In this document: in pieces, positions 34,031-43,711 of the stretch
How the letters are laid out: each line of letters starts with the position of its first letter
Numbering within the stretch: position 1 is the first letter of the stretch
NCBI GenBank assembly: GCA_051453625.1
Contig: JBOZIK010000001.1
Location: 24,924,849 to 24,988,848 of the forward strand
DNA from: Welwitschia mirabilis
Taxonomy: Eukaryota > Gnetophyta > Gnetopsida > Welwitschiales
Length of the DNA: 64,000 nucleotides
Reading direction: 5' to 3'
Program-made: the position numbers and the translations under genes
The notes under the pieces: model-generated
Told to the model about the DNA's origin: nothing
What the model saw: only the letters and a program-made list of their open reading frames with translations
Databases searched by the model: none

Positions 34031-34930
34031 TTTATCTAAGAAACCCATCTATGGCAATATTACTAGCATCAAATATTAATTCAAAGTCTTTATTTAAATC
34101 AGATCCTATTACTATAGATACAGAAGAGATTTTATTTTTAAAGCAAGCTAACAAGATTTATTCCATTAAAATTTAGCTTCTTTTTCAAGTTATTAGAGAA
34201 AGGGTTTGTAAATTTTAACATAATCCTAACTAAAATAATGGTAAAAATCATAATAACCAAGAAAAGATTGAACTTATTTTACATTTGTTAAAGAAGTTAG
34301 GTTTTTAATGATACTTACTTTTTCAAGGTCCATTCTAATTTTCTTACTATAAATATAATGACCTAAGCCAATTCCATTATCAAATAGAAAGAAATGTTTC
34401 TCCCAATACAAATGTAGTCCACTCCAATACATCTATCAAGGACTTTTTCTAATCTTTCTAAGATTTATTCAAAGTTTTCAACAAAGATTGAGAAGTCATC
34501 CATAAAAGTTTTAATTGAATTCTCTAATATATTAAAAAATATATCCATCATTCCATGTTAAAAAGTTTCAAGGGCATTACAAAGTCCAAAAGGCATACAT
34601 CTAAATGCAAAAGTTCCAAAAGATGAAGTAAAAGTTATTTTTGCTTGATCCTCACTAGCTATACAAACCTGATTACAACTACTATACCCATAAAAAAAAG
34701 GAATAAAATATATGTCCTTGATTATATCAAGTATTTTGTCTAGAAAAGATAAAGGGCAATGGTTTTTCTTTGTTACTTCATTAAGCTTTCTAAAATCAGT
34801 ACACATTATCCACTTCCCGCCTTTCTTAGGCACTACCGTCAAAGGGCTAATCCACTCACTATCAAATATGGCATGAACAATTTTAGAATCTATTAATTTA
34901 ATGATTTCATCTTTTAATACTTATTTAATG
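34031..34930 (-). pseudogene. Reverse transcriptase of gypsy-2
   Basis: The 95-codon clean stretch 34,558-34,842 carries VVPKKGGKWIMCTDFRKLNE, HCPLSFLDKILD, FYGYSSCNQVCIASEDQAKI, TFTSSFGTFAFRCMPFGLCN and ends near TF. This is an almost canonical Ty3/gypsy RT fingers/palm. The first catalytic Asp (usual F/FLDGYSGYNQI) reads Tyr in FYGYSSCNQV. Leftward, near 34,490-34,520, the FMDDFSIF catalytic motif is intact. The thumb region continues to about 34,300. RT copies element RNA into DNA in virus-like particles; this copy is dead. Confidence 0.88.
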
Positions 34931-35730
34931 GTTAGATTTAGTCTTTTTTAGGGTTACATAATTAGTTTTACATTATTTTCAAGGTAGATTTTATGTTGAA
35001 TAATGGAAGTATTAATGGCTATTAAATCTTTATGAGTCTAAGCAAATGCATTAACAATAAAAAATTCAAAAGTGAGATTAAATTTGATTCTTATTAAGGG
35101 GAAATATTTTCATTTGTTATTAAAAGTTTATTATGATCATTACAAAAAAAAAAGGTATATTTCAAACAACTGGGTAGAGGGTTTATATATAAATTAAACT
35201 TTTTAGTATTTGTGATTTTTTAATTAAAGTTAACTATCATATCTGACTATTGTCTAGATGACAGGGGTGGATGACCTCCCTTAAAATATAAAACCTTAGA
35301 CGTTTTTAGATGTTGGACTTCTTCATAAATTATAGTTTCAATTTCTACATTCTCTTGATCAAAACAGTTTATTCCTACATGCTCATAGTTGAGTTTATTA
35401 TGACTGAAAGCTTTTAAATTTTTTACTTTAAGTGGATCATCATACAAGGTAGGCTCATGAAGAATTAGCCATGTTTCTTTAAGTGAATGATGATGTAAAA
35501 ATAAGGTTGGATTAATTTATTCTTCTACATTTCAATCATTACCTATATCCTTTTTAGTGGCATTAAAAACTCTAATGGTAAACTTCTTATTTTTTGAGTG
35601 GCACTCTATCATTCTAGTTCTTGTATTGATAATACAATGGACTATTATACAAAATTCTCTACCTAGACATAGTGGATAACCTCCATTATACTCAACTTCA
35701 ATCACAACTATATCTATTGGATAGAATGCT
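34931..35730 (-). pseudogene. Protease-RT linker of gypsy-2
   Basis: The clean 66-codon stretch 35,247-35,447 reads YDDPLKVKNLKAF, NCFDQENVEIETIIYEEVQ and ends GGHPPLSSRQ. It matches the same linker in gypsy-1. The final GGHPPLSSRQ is encoded by one of the family palindromes (35,245-35,276). Confidence 0.6.
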
Positions 35731-35739
35731 TTCTTAGTT

Positions 35740-36160
35740 TAAATCAGCAAATCTTTTATTAGTCCAAAAGATTTCTTCATTGATATATCTGCCAATTCTA
35801 AGATAATACATTAGGATTAATTCTACTTTTCAAATCAATTTTTTGACAAACGTGTAAAGGCATAATGTTAACACTCACTTCTATATCAATTAAGGATTTC
35901 TTGATTCTTTTATTTTCCTTTAAAGTAACACTAACTATTATTGATCTAGGATTCTTAAGTTTTGGATATTTTTGCAAAACTAAGTTGGTTATAGATTGGG
36001 ATAGGAAGACTTTACTAGGTATTTCTCATTTTTATTTCCTCCTAATTAGGTCTTTCCACAAATTAGAATATTTAGCATTTTTTACAAGAGTTTTCAAAAG
36101 GGTAAATTTATGCTCACATTGTGATTTTAGATAATCATCAAGGGTAGAATTGGTATTTAA
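35740..36160 (-). pseudogene. Retropepsin region of gypsy-2
   Basis: The minus strand near 35,865-35,905 reads IDIEVSVNIMP, aligned with D(L/I)GASVN(I/L)MP. The Asp is kept but the Gly is Glu, so this copy is broken differently from gypsy-1 (Asp to Asn) and gypsy-3 (Gly-Ala to Arg-Thr). The LWKDLIRR-type gag-protease junction is at about 36,040. Confidence 0.72.
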
Positions 36161-37810
36161 TGTATGAAGCAAAAGTGTAGCAAGTTTCTTTCCTTTATCT
36201 TAAGAAGAATTTTTCTTATTAAGCTTATCACTTAAAGGAGAAGGGAGGTTATAATTTTCTAAGATTTCAATATCCTCTTCTCCTTCTTCATCATCATCTT
36301 TTTTATTATATCTGAAAGTTGAAACCTCATGGCTAGGAGGTGCTATATCATTTCCACTTCTTATTCTAACCTTGCAATCTTTTTTAACTTCATGAGGGTT
36401 AGGTAAAGGTTGTGTTGCAAGTAATTCTTATGGTATTTGATTTGCAAGCATATTTCATTAACGAACATTCACTAGATTTTTGATGTTTAATTTTGTCTTC
36501 TCTTGTGATTTTCTTAGCTCATCAACTAAATTTCTAAGTGAATCATTTTGATTTTGAGAATTTAATATACTTGCTTGAAAATTTGAGGTACTTGGTTCAA
36601 ACTGAGAGTTATTTTATTGAAAATTTGTATTCACAAATCTATTGTTAAATTATTGGAAATTTGGATGATTTGTTTAAAAGTTCTTGAATTTGTTCTCAAA
36701 AGATTAAAAGTTAGGTTAGTCATTTATTATATGTTGAAATTGGTTTTGATTTCTAAAGTTTGAAGAATTTTAATTGAAAGCACACACTTCTTCATAGATT
36801 TTCTCTTTGTAAGTTGATAATAAAGAATACTCTTTAGTTATATGATAGTTTTCTTTACACAAATTACAAGTTGGAACCACATTCTTTCAGTTATCACTTT
36901 TGCGTCTAAAATAATTTGAGTGTATTTTTTTAATGTTGTTGTAAAATCCTTAATTACATTAGTTGGTTCTTTTTCTATTTTCACATCCTCCTTTTCTTGT
37001 TTAACTTCTTTAAGATCTTTTACAATTTGGTCTCTAGTATGATTTTATTTAGATGTTGGTTTAGGCCATGTTTGACTTACTTCTATTAACTCTTCCAATA
37101 ACTTCTATGCCTTTTCTAATGTGAGATTCATTAAATTACCACCACATGAAAAGTCTTCAAGTTATTTATTTTGGTTATTTAGTCCACTATAGAAATAGTC
37201 TACTAATTCTTCTTGAGTAAAAGAATTAATAAGATTAGAATGAATTACAATGAAAAATCATTTATAACTAGTGGCATAATATTCATTAGGTTATTGTTGG
37301 AAATTTTTTACCTTTTTCTTTCTTTATTTAATGTATTTCACTTGTAAATATTTTTATAAAGGCTTCTTGAACTTGGTTCCATGATTTTAAGCTTTTATAA
37401 GAAATAATTCTTGTCCATAATTTCACTTTTTCTTTTAGTGTGATAGGAAAGATAGTTATGTAAGTATGATCAGTAATTTATTTTTTACTGTTTCTTGAAG
37501 TAAGTACTAATTATTTGACATTGGCTATATGTTGAAGGGGATTTTCATCAATTTCTTCATTAAAAATAAGATATTCATTTAAATTTCTTAAACTCAACAC
37601 ATTAAAAATAGGATATGCATTTAAATGTTTTAACTCAACATCATCACTAGGAGCTAATCAAAAGGATTTTAAATTTTATGCTTTCTATTTGTAATTAGTT
37701 CTTTAAGAGTGACATTGGCATTTGGATTTATGAGGGTAGTAGAGATTCCTAGAATAATAGGAGTATTTGTAGAAGACACTTATTTTTGTTTTCGCATAAA
37801 ATTTAACACT
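36161..37810 (-). pseudogene. Gag of gypsy-2 (broken)
   Basis: Parallels 5,111-6,731. The minus strand near 36,850-36,880 reads the knuckle CNLCKENYHITKEY, again C-x2-C-x4-H-x4-Y. An Asn/Phe-rich tail lies at 36,560-36,760. The N-terminal part near 37,560-37,700 shows an internal duplication: 'cattaaaaataggatatgcatttaaatgttttaactcaacatcatc' follows a near copy 53 bp earlier. The start is eroded near 37,810. Confidence 0.75.
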
Positions 37811-38444
37811 GTAATAAAACTATTTGCTTCTAAACTTTCTCTTGAAAAATTAGATTCTAAAATAATAAATGCACAAAATCTTCTTGCTCAATTCTTGAAA
37901 TTCTTTACATACCTAGGGTGTGCGTACCTAGGTTTAGCTTGTAGTTGATTAAACCTTCTTTGATAGTTTCTTTAATTAGTGATTGCTCTCTCTGATATTT
38001 TGTCTTCTTACCCAAGTTTTTCATGTCCCTGCATGTTCAATTTTGTTTTTGTAAGCATTGTTTCTATTGTTATTTAGACAATGTATTCGGGACAACAAAA
38101 GACATGAAAAAACTCAAAAATAAAAAACACAAAAAAATTGAGTTGCAAAATAACATAGAATAAAAGTTTGTAGTTGTCCTCTAAGTTGTCTGGATAACAG
38201 AGGAGACAATGAAAAAAATCCTAGCTCTTATAAAAATGAAAAACCCTCATTTCATAGGCCATCATCACTGCACATTGTCTAAACCATAAGGGAAATGACA
38301 AAGCATTATTTTTAGAATTTAAATCAAAAAATGTAAAAAGAAAAACCTATAGTTCTACTATAAATATATAACACTACTATAAACACCTAAGCCAAAATCC
38401 AAATGACTTATCTGAGAACGACAATCCTCAAACTCTAAGCACTC
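37811..38444 (-). other. Leader between primer site and gag, gypsy-2
   Basis: No ORF. Carries palindromes at about 38,057, 38,173 and 38,260, matching the three in gypsy-1. Confidence 0.6.
38057..38302. repeat. Three two-tier palindromes in gypsy-2 leader
   Basis: The clearest is 38,173-38,210: TTGTC+CTCT pairs with AGAG+GACAA (a 2-base bulge), enclosing gttgtc tgg ataac. The others are 38,057-38,098 (attgt..agacaat..ggacaac-like) and 38,260-38,302 (worn). Spacing is 116 and 87 bp. Confidence 0.7.
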
Positions 38445-38464
38445 TTTCTTGGCAATGACACAAA
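38445..38464 (-). promoter_or_regulatory. Primer-binding site, gypsy-2 (tRNA-Asp type)
   Basis: The plus strand tttcttggcaatgacacaaa is the complement of a worn TGGCGCCGTTGCCGGGGA and lies just left of the LTR edge at 38,467. Confidence 0.7.
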
Positions 38465-38466
38465 GA

Positions 38467-39728
38467 TGTTGCGATGTTATTTATGAAATCATTCATATTC
38501 TTATTAAATCCTGCTAATGACAAATATATATTGTAAAATACAATACAATAATATTAATGAGAGTAACCCAAGTATCATAATCCATTGAAGGCATAAGTAA
38601 GAAGAAAGAGAATTGATTTCAAATGAAATATTTTTGTATTGTCTTTTAAGTAGAATAAAATAATAATAAAAAGTAAATAAAAATGCAAATAAATACACTA
38701 TGCAAATGAGATGAAAGAATAATTTAAATGCAATATCTATTCGATTACCAAATCAATCTATTATAGAGACTAACCCTATATAACCTAGATTAATCAAGGA
38801 AATTCATCACTAAACCAAAACCAAATTAAGCTATCCAGTGTATCAAATAAAATATGAAAATAATGTAAGTTAATATATAAAATAAAATGTAATGCACCTA
38901 AACTATCAGTGTCAACTTTAATGAAAGTTTCCCTCATGATCTATATCATAGATGAAACTCTTATAGAATTATAAGGAACATAAACCATAAGGAGATGCAC
39001 ATACTAAAAGATATGAAAAGATAACTAGCGTTTTGATTATATTTGAATCAACATCTATGTTACAAATAAACAACACATCAATAAAGGATACAAAACCCAA
39101 CTTTAAGGAAAAAATCTCTTTGCAACAATAAGGGATGGATCCCTTACCCTTTAATCTCTTGTCATGAGAATTTCTAGTGCCAAAGAAGATGAAATTGGAG
39201 TCAAGGATAAAGGAGACATTTATTACAAATAAAACTCTAAAAACAGCAAATACTAAAAAAACATGGTAAAATCCTAATGGTCATATAAAAAGGCACATGA
39301 TACATGGAAAAAGTTTAATGAAGTTTGGTAAATAGTTATTCTTATGTTGTCTTACTAGTTATCCAAACATCACAGGAGATGATATCATGTTATACAGGAT
39401 CCACATAATCTACCAATTTGATCCAATAAGTATCCTATTTAGCATAACTTATTCTATCATCCGTATTATCATTCAGACGATAAGGTAGATGATGGAATTT
39501 ATAAAGTTATTTTTTATGTTAGATTAGCCCCTTTGATTACAATATTTTTGCTTTCATTAGGAAGTATTGTAATTTGCTTGAAATGCTATCAAATGTAATG
39601 AAGATTGCATTTTTTGTAATATTTTCCTTAGCTCTTTATTATTATTGATACTTAGCATAAACTTATCTAATGTCCTACAAAACTAATCAAAATATCCTAT
39701 CAAATACATACAATTTAGCAGCATAATA
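38467..39728 (-). repeat. 5' LTR of gypsy-2
   Basis: Left edge tgttgcgatgttatttatg. Right edge gcataata, a C-to-T worn version of gcacaaca. A palindrome pair lies at 39,345 and 39,453. Confidence 0.86.
39345..39494. repeat. Pair of palindromes in gypsy-2 5' LTR
   Basis: 39,345-39,384 has ttgtctt, gttatccaaacatc and aggagatgat. 39,453-39,494 has ctatcatcc, atcattcagacgat and agatgatgg. Spacing is 108 bp. Confidence 0.65.
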
Positions 39729-39733
39729 AGACA
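39729..39733. repeat. Target-site duplication, right copy (gypsy-2)
   Basis: agaca, partner of agacg at 27,104-27,108. Confidence 0.75.
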
Positions 39734-41430
39734 ACAAAAAGAAGGTCCAGAACTTTGTTCAGAAACTCGATTATTGTAAAGATAAAACTTGGATTTCAAA
39801 AGAAGCATAGAGATCAGCTCATGAGTTATTTTATTCAGATTAGTTGTGAAATGTTAGTATAGCTCATCCATCCTATTTCTAATCTAGTGGTAAGAGAATT
39901 TTATACAAATATTCATGAAACTAATGATAGTACTAGTTTATTTCAAACTTATCTTAGAGGAAAAAAATTGCATATAGTTTTGAGTTTCATTAATTCATTG
40001 GTTAGCATAAATGATACAAATGTTTTGTAGTTTTATAGCCATTATTTTAAAGAAATATTTAATTATAGAGTTGTCAATATGTCTCAGAATCAAATGAGCA
40101 ATGTCTCCCTTGAACATAGTAGAATGAACTTTCTTAAAGATATTAAAAGAAAATACATGATACTTGATGCCCCAATTCGCAATTTAGTAACATTTTACAA
40201 CATTTTATTTAGAGGAGGCAACCATAGTTATTGAAAACCCATGTAAACTTTCATTATTTACTATTCACTCACTAGTTTTTAGATTGATTTGGATTTTGTT
40301 TTATGTATTAATATCATCTCACTATTTCATAAGGGATAGACTTTAAGAAATACATATCTTATTAGCCTAATCCTTAGTAGTATAGATATTTTAATGACAT
40401 AGGTTTACCTCAAATCATTAGAAGAAATCATTAGCAGAATTTAGTGAAAAAAAAAGAGCACTAGAGACATTAGATAAAGGCACAAGCAAGAGGATTCCAC
40501 AATTTTAGTGATCATAATCTACAACTACTCATATCTCCTCATCCATGAAAAAGGGATTAAAGGTTATTGTAAAAATGTTTGGCAAAATTAAAAGAAACAT
40601 TTTAAGGATAAAGAAACATAGATCCATCACAAGTGAAGGTGACATACTAATGGAGAGTTAGGAATCCATGAGGACTTTCACATGGATAGAATCAGAGGAG
40701 GATTTAAATGTAGAGGAAGAAGCAGAATTGTTGCTCCTTTTAGAATAGGTTATAATTTAGGTAGAGTAGTAGACATCAAACCTTCAGAAGAGTCTTCTAG
40801 AGATAAGGCATAGACATAAAGAAAGTACCAGTCTCTCATAAAGGTACATGTGCAAGGGAAGCCACAAGTTCCTGATACTTCACATTAGAGGCTAGCATTG
40901 TAGAAGATAGAGTCTAAGAGCTTAGATGCTTTACCTTTTATCTTTCATTATCCTCATCATAAGATTCCATTCTACCATCCTACATAGCTGCCATTATCAC
41001 CTAGATACTCTTCACCACCACGTGTACCTTTGCCAGCTTTAGTTCATCCATCATCATCATCATCTTCTCACATAGAACCTATTTAGGTATAACCACTCTC
41101 ATCCATTCAACTCCCATCATCATTTATAGAAATTTCCATTTCCAATTTATTTAGAACTTTTATTACTCTTAAAATGTATTAACATATGAGAAGACATGAC
41201 TTTAAGGGCCATAGTAAGACATCCTAGCACCCTTCTAGGAAGAGGCATACTTTACCACATACTTCCTCAAAATCATATACCCAACGAACCTTCACCACTT
41301 ATGATAGCAACACTAGTGATGATGAAGGTCAAGGTGAGTAATAGATAAGTGATTTAGATCTTAATGATTAAAGCCTTTATCTGATATTCAAAATTGTGGA
41401 GAAGTATATGGTAAATTATTTATAGGTTAG
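39734..41430 (+). pseudogene. Copia 3' ORF, second part (plant 'putative transposon protein'-like)
   Basis: Continues the frame begun at 27,013. Read with scattered stops it gives SYFIQISCEMLV, then LIHPISNLVVREFYTNIHE, TYLRGKKLHIVLSFINSLV, and later DAPIRNLVTFYNILFRGG. The VREFY.N..E, ..RG....(I)N.. and PI..L..F....L..R pattern resembles the plant 'putative plant transposon protein' family (Pfam Transposase_32). A basic middle and a Pro/Ser-rich stretch near 40,960-41,090 (SPRYSSPPRVPLPALVHP) follow. The end, near 41,300-41,340, is acidic (NTSDDEGQGE). Position after Gag and before the polypurine tract is that of the Sirevirus env-like ORF. I see no membrane segment that would support an envelope role. 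Confidence 0.6.
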
Positions 41431-41610
41431 TTAGATACTATAGCTTTCAAGTTGAGGACAATCTATTGGGACTGGAATTCCTGATTTTGAGATTTTGGAT
41501 TGGACCCATAAGTGTTGTCATTTCTATTAATGATATCTCCTTATTATTTTGGCATCCATGTGTGTTATTAACATTTTCCATCATTCCAACTTATTATTAC
41601 ATGTCTTATG

Positions 41611-41830
41611 TTTGACACATTTCTCGTTCTTAATATTATGCTTTCACGACACATGTTTGAATATGAAATACTCTAATTATTTAGTAATTAATATGCTTTC
41701 AAATGATGATAACACATTTCTCGTTCTTAATATTATGCTTTCACATGCTTTCATTGACACATGTTTCAATATGAAATACTCTAATTATTTAGTAATTAAT
41801 ATGCTTTCAAATGATGATAACACATGTTTA
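41611..41830. repeat. Tandem duplication, about 97-bp unit
   Basis: 'tttctcgttcttaatattatgctttca' starts at 41,620 and 41,717. Both copies continue through cacatgttt.aatatgaaatactctaattatttagtaatt and aaatgatgataacaca. The second copy has an extra catgctttcat. Confidence 0.9.
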
Positions 41831-42129
41831 TTGAGTACAATTTTTATGAGCACATCTTTTATGATATAGTGTTAACACATAATTAAATTTCATGTTCAAA
41901 AACTGGCAGATTTCCATTAGTATATTGCAATTGAGAGATTATCAAATGATTATGTACTTTGCTTTTTGCATACATATGTGAATGAAGAATACAATAATTT
42001 ATCATTTATTTTATGTATTTTTCAAAGTTGATTAAGTGATTCTTAATGTGTTTTATTCTGGTTCTTCAAGTGACACATATATCTTTGTGATTTTTCTAAT
42101 TTAAGATGGCACATATCATGATTATTACA

Positions 42130-42288
42130 ACTAGTAATTACATGCATATCTTTAGAATAAAATGTCTAGTTTTAATTGATTAGTTGAGATTGCACTAATG
42201 AGATTTATCAAGTGTCAGATATCATCAAAAAGGGAAAAATTATTGAAAAATCTAGTTTTGATGATTCCACTTGTTAAACATTTTGTGT
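42130..42288 (+). repeat. Upstream copy of a duplicated polypurine tract/LTR-start junction
   Basis: Matches 42,583-42,735: ttagaataaaatgtcta.ttt.aa.t.attagttgaga, gtcagatatcatcaaaaaggg, then an LTR start aaaaatctagttttgatgattcc. The untranslated parts differ by roughly a fifth while the LTR parts are nearly identical. It ends in the N gap. Confidence 0.75.
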
Positions 42289-42672
42289 NNNNNNNNNNNN
42301 NNNNNNNNNNNNNNNNNNNNNNNNNNNNNNNNNNNNNNNNNNNNNNNNNNNNNNNNNNNNNNNNNNNNNNNNNNNNNNNNNNNNNNNNNNNNNNNNNNNN
42401 NNNNNNNNNNNNNNNNNNNNNNNNNNNNNNNNNNNNNNNNNNNNNNNNNNNNNNNNNNNNNNNNNNNNNNNNNNNNNNNNNNNNNNNNNNNNNNNNNNNN
42501 NNNNNNNNNNNNNNNNNNNNNNNNNNNNNNNNNNNNNNNNNNNNNNNNNNNNNNNNNNNNNNNNNNNNNNNNNNNNNNNNNNATGTGCATTTATTTAGAA
42601 TAAAAATGTCTAATTTCAACTAATTAAGTTGAGACTATACTAAATGAAATTCACCAAGTATTAGACATCATC

Positions 42673-42685
42673 AAAAAGGGCGATA
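42673..42685 (+). promoter_or_regulatory. Polypurine tract of copia element
   Basis: aaaaagggcgata directly before the LTR start tgttcaaaaatctag (42,687), a worn form of the aaaagggggagat tract of plant copia/Sirevirus elements. Confidence 0.7.
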
Positions 42686-43265
42686 TTGTTCAAAAATCTA
42701 GTTTTGATGATTCCACTTGTTAAACATTTTGTGTCATTATGGAAATAGGTCATTACAGGAATATCAAACCTTGAAAGGGAGTAGAGAATAATGAATCTTC
42801 AAAGACATAATCTTATGAAAACGATCAGATGCTAAACTATAAAATTAATTATTTAAAGATGTTTAACAATTTGAAGATGTCTTGAGTAAATGCGTTTAGA
42901 AAAGTAAAGACATTTTGAATGTACTAAGCTAAAATAGGTAATAGAGGCAATTTAATTATTAACTAATATTATACATTTCAAGTGAGCTATGAACTTGTAC
43001 ATGATAGATTCATGATCTCAAAGGTTCAAGGATACTATAGAGAAAAAATCATCAAAATCTAGATAAGTTGATTGAAGACATCTACAAAAGTGAAGACATC
43101 TAAAGTGTATAAATCTACAAAAGTGAAGATGTCTTAGACCAAAATTCATGTTAATTAAAAGTGAAGATATGCATCTGAAACATAGATATTAACTATCTAT
43201 TGCATAGTATTTATAAAATTAAATGACTACACTTCAAGCTTAAATGGCTAGATCGTCCTCAAGCA

Positions 43266-43272
43266 TATAAAG
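43266..43272 (+). promoter_or_regulatory. TATA box, copia 3' LTR
   Basis: TATAAAG in agcatataaagcctc. The matching place in the 5' LTR (about 14,310) reads gttacaaaggatc, so the 5' promoter has lost it. Confidence 0.5.
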
Positions 43273-43711
43273 CCTCGATGTCAAAAATTAAGGGAAAAAA
43301 ACTTTTTTGCACTTCATTAAATCAAAAAATTTACAAATCTTGAAAAGCATAAGTAAAGGAAACCTCTCACAAAGAAAAATAAAGATTCATCAACAAGTTT
43401 CTAGCACTGTTTCATCTCTTAGATTTGGATCTTCATTGCTATCATCTTTTTCATTCATACTTCTGATGGTAATAATAACTTTAGGATCTTAAATATTCAT
43501 TTAAGCAAATATTTAGGTTTTTTATTATATTGCATTTTGACTAAAAATGTTTAACTACCTTATCGTTGAATATTGTTATAGAGTTCATTTCTTGAATATC
43601 ACATATTTTATAAGGTAATCCTTATAGGGGTGTGAATTTATTATTATGATTTTAGGCACTTGTTATATGTAAGGTTATTGGTTAGTTAGAAAATGATTGT
43701 TCCCTTATGGA

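Larger units (their letters stand above)
27109..39728 (-). mobile_element. Ty3/gypsy element gypsy-2 (Athila/Tat-like), full length
   Basis: Complete minus-strand element: 5' LTR on the right (38,467-39,728), then tRNA-Asp primer site, leader, gag, protease, RT, RNase H, integrase, a long 3' region with a decayed extra ORF, polypurine tract, and 3' LTR on the left (27,109-28,366). It is flanked by agacg/agaca. Total about 12.6 kb. The two LTRs, identical at insertion, now differ at roughly one position in five over the stretches I compared, so the insertion is old. The protein order and sequence match gypsy-1. Confidence 0.9.
41431..42672 (+). other. 3' untranslated region of copia element
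   Basis: About 1.2 kb without coding signal, including a 97-bp tandem duplication and a 294-N gap (42,289-42,582). A 106-codon open frame at 41,549-41,869 is produced by the duplication and looks like chance. Confidence 0.6.

Noticed and set aside
35865-36134. Plus-strand open frames here and at 4,816-5,094
   Set aside because: Antisense shadows of the retropepsin regions; their similarity to each other reflects the shared element.
41549-41869. 106-codon open frame with an internal amino-acid repeat
   Set aside because: The repeat comes from the 97-bp tandem duplication in the 3' untranslated region. Composition is that of AT-rich noise.
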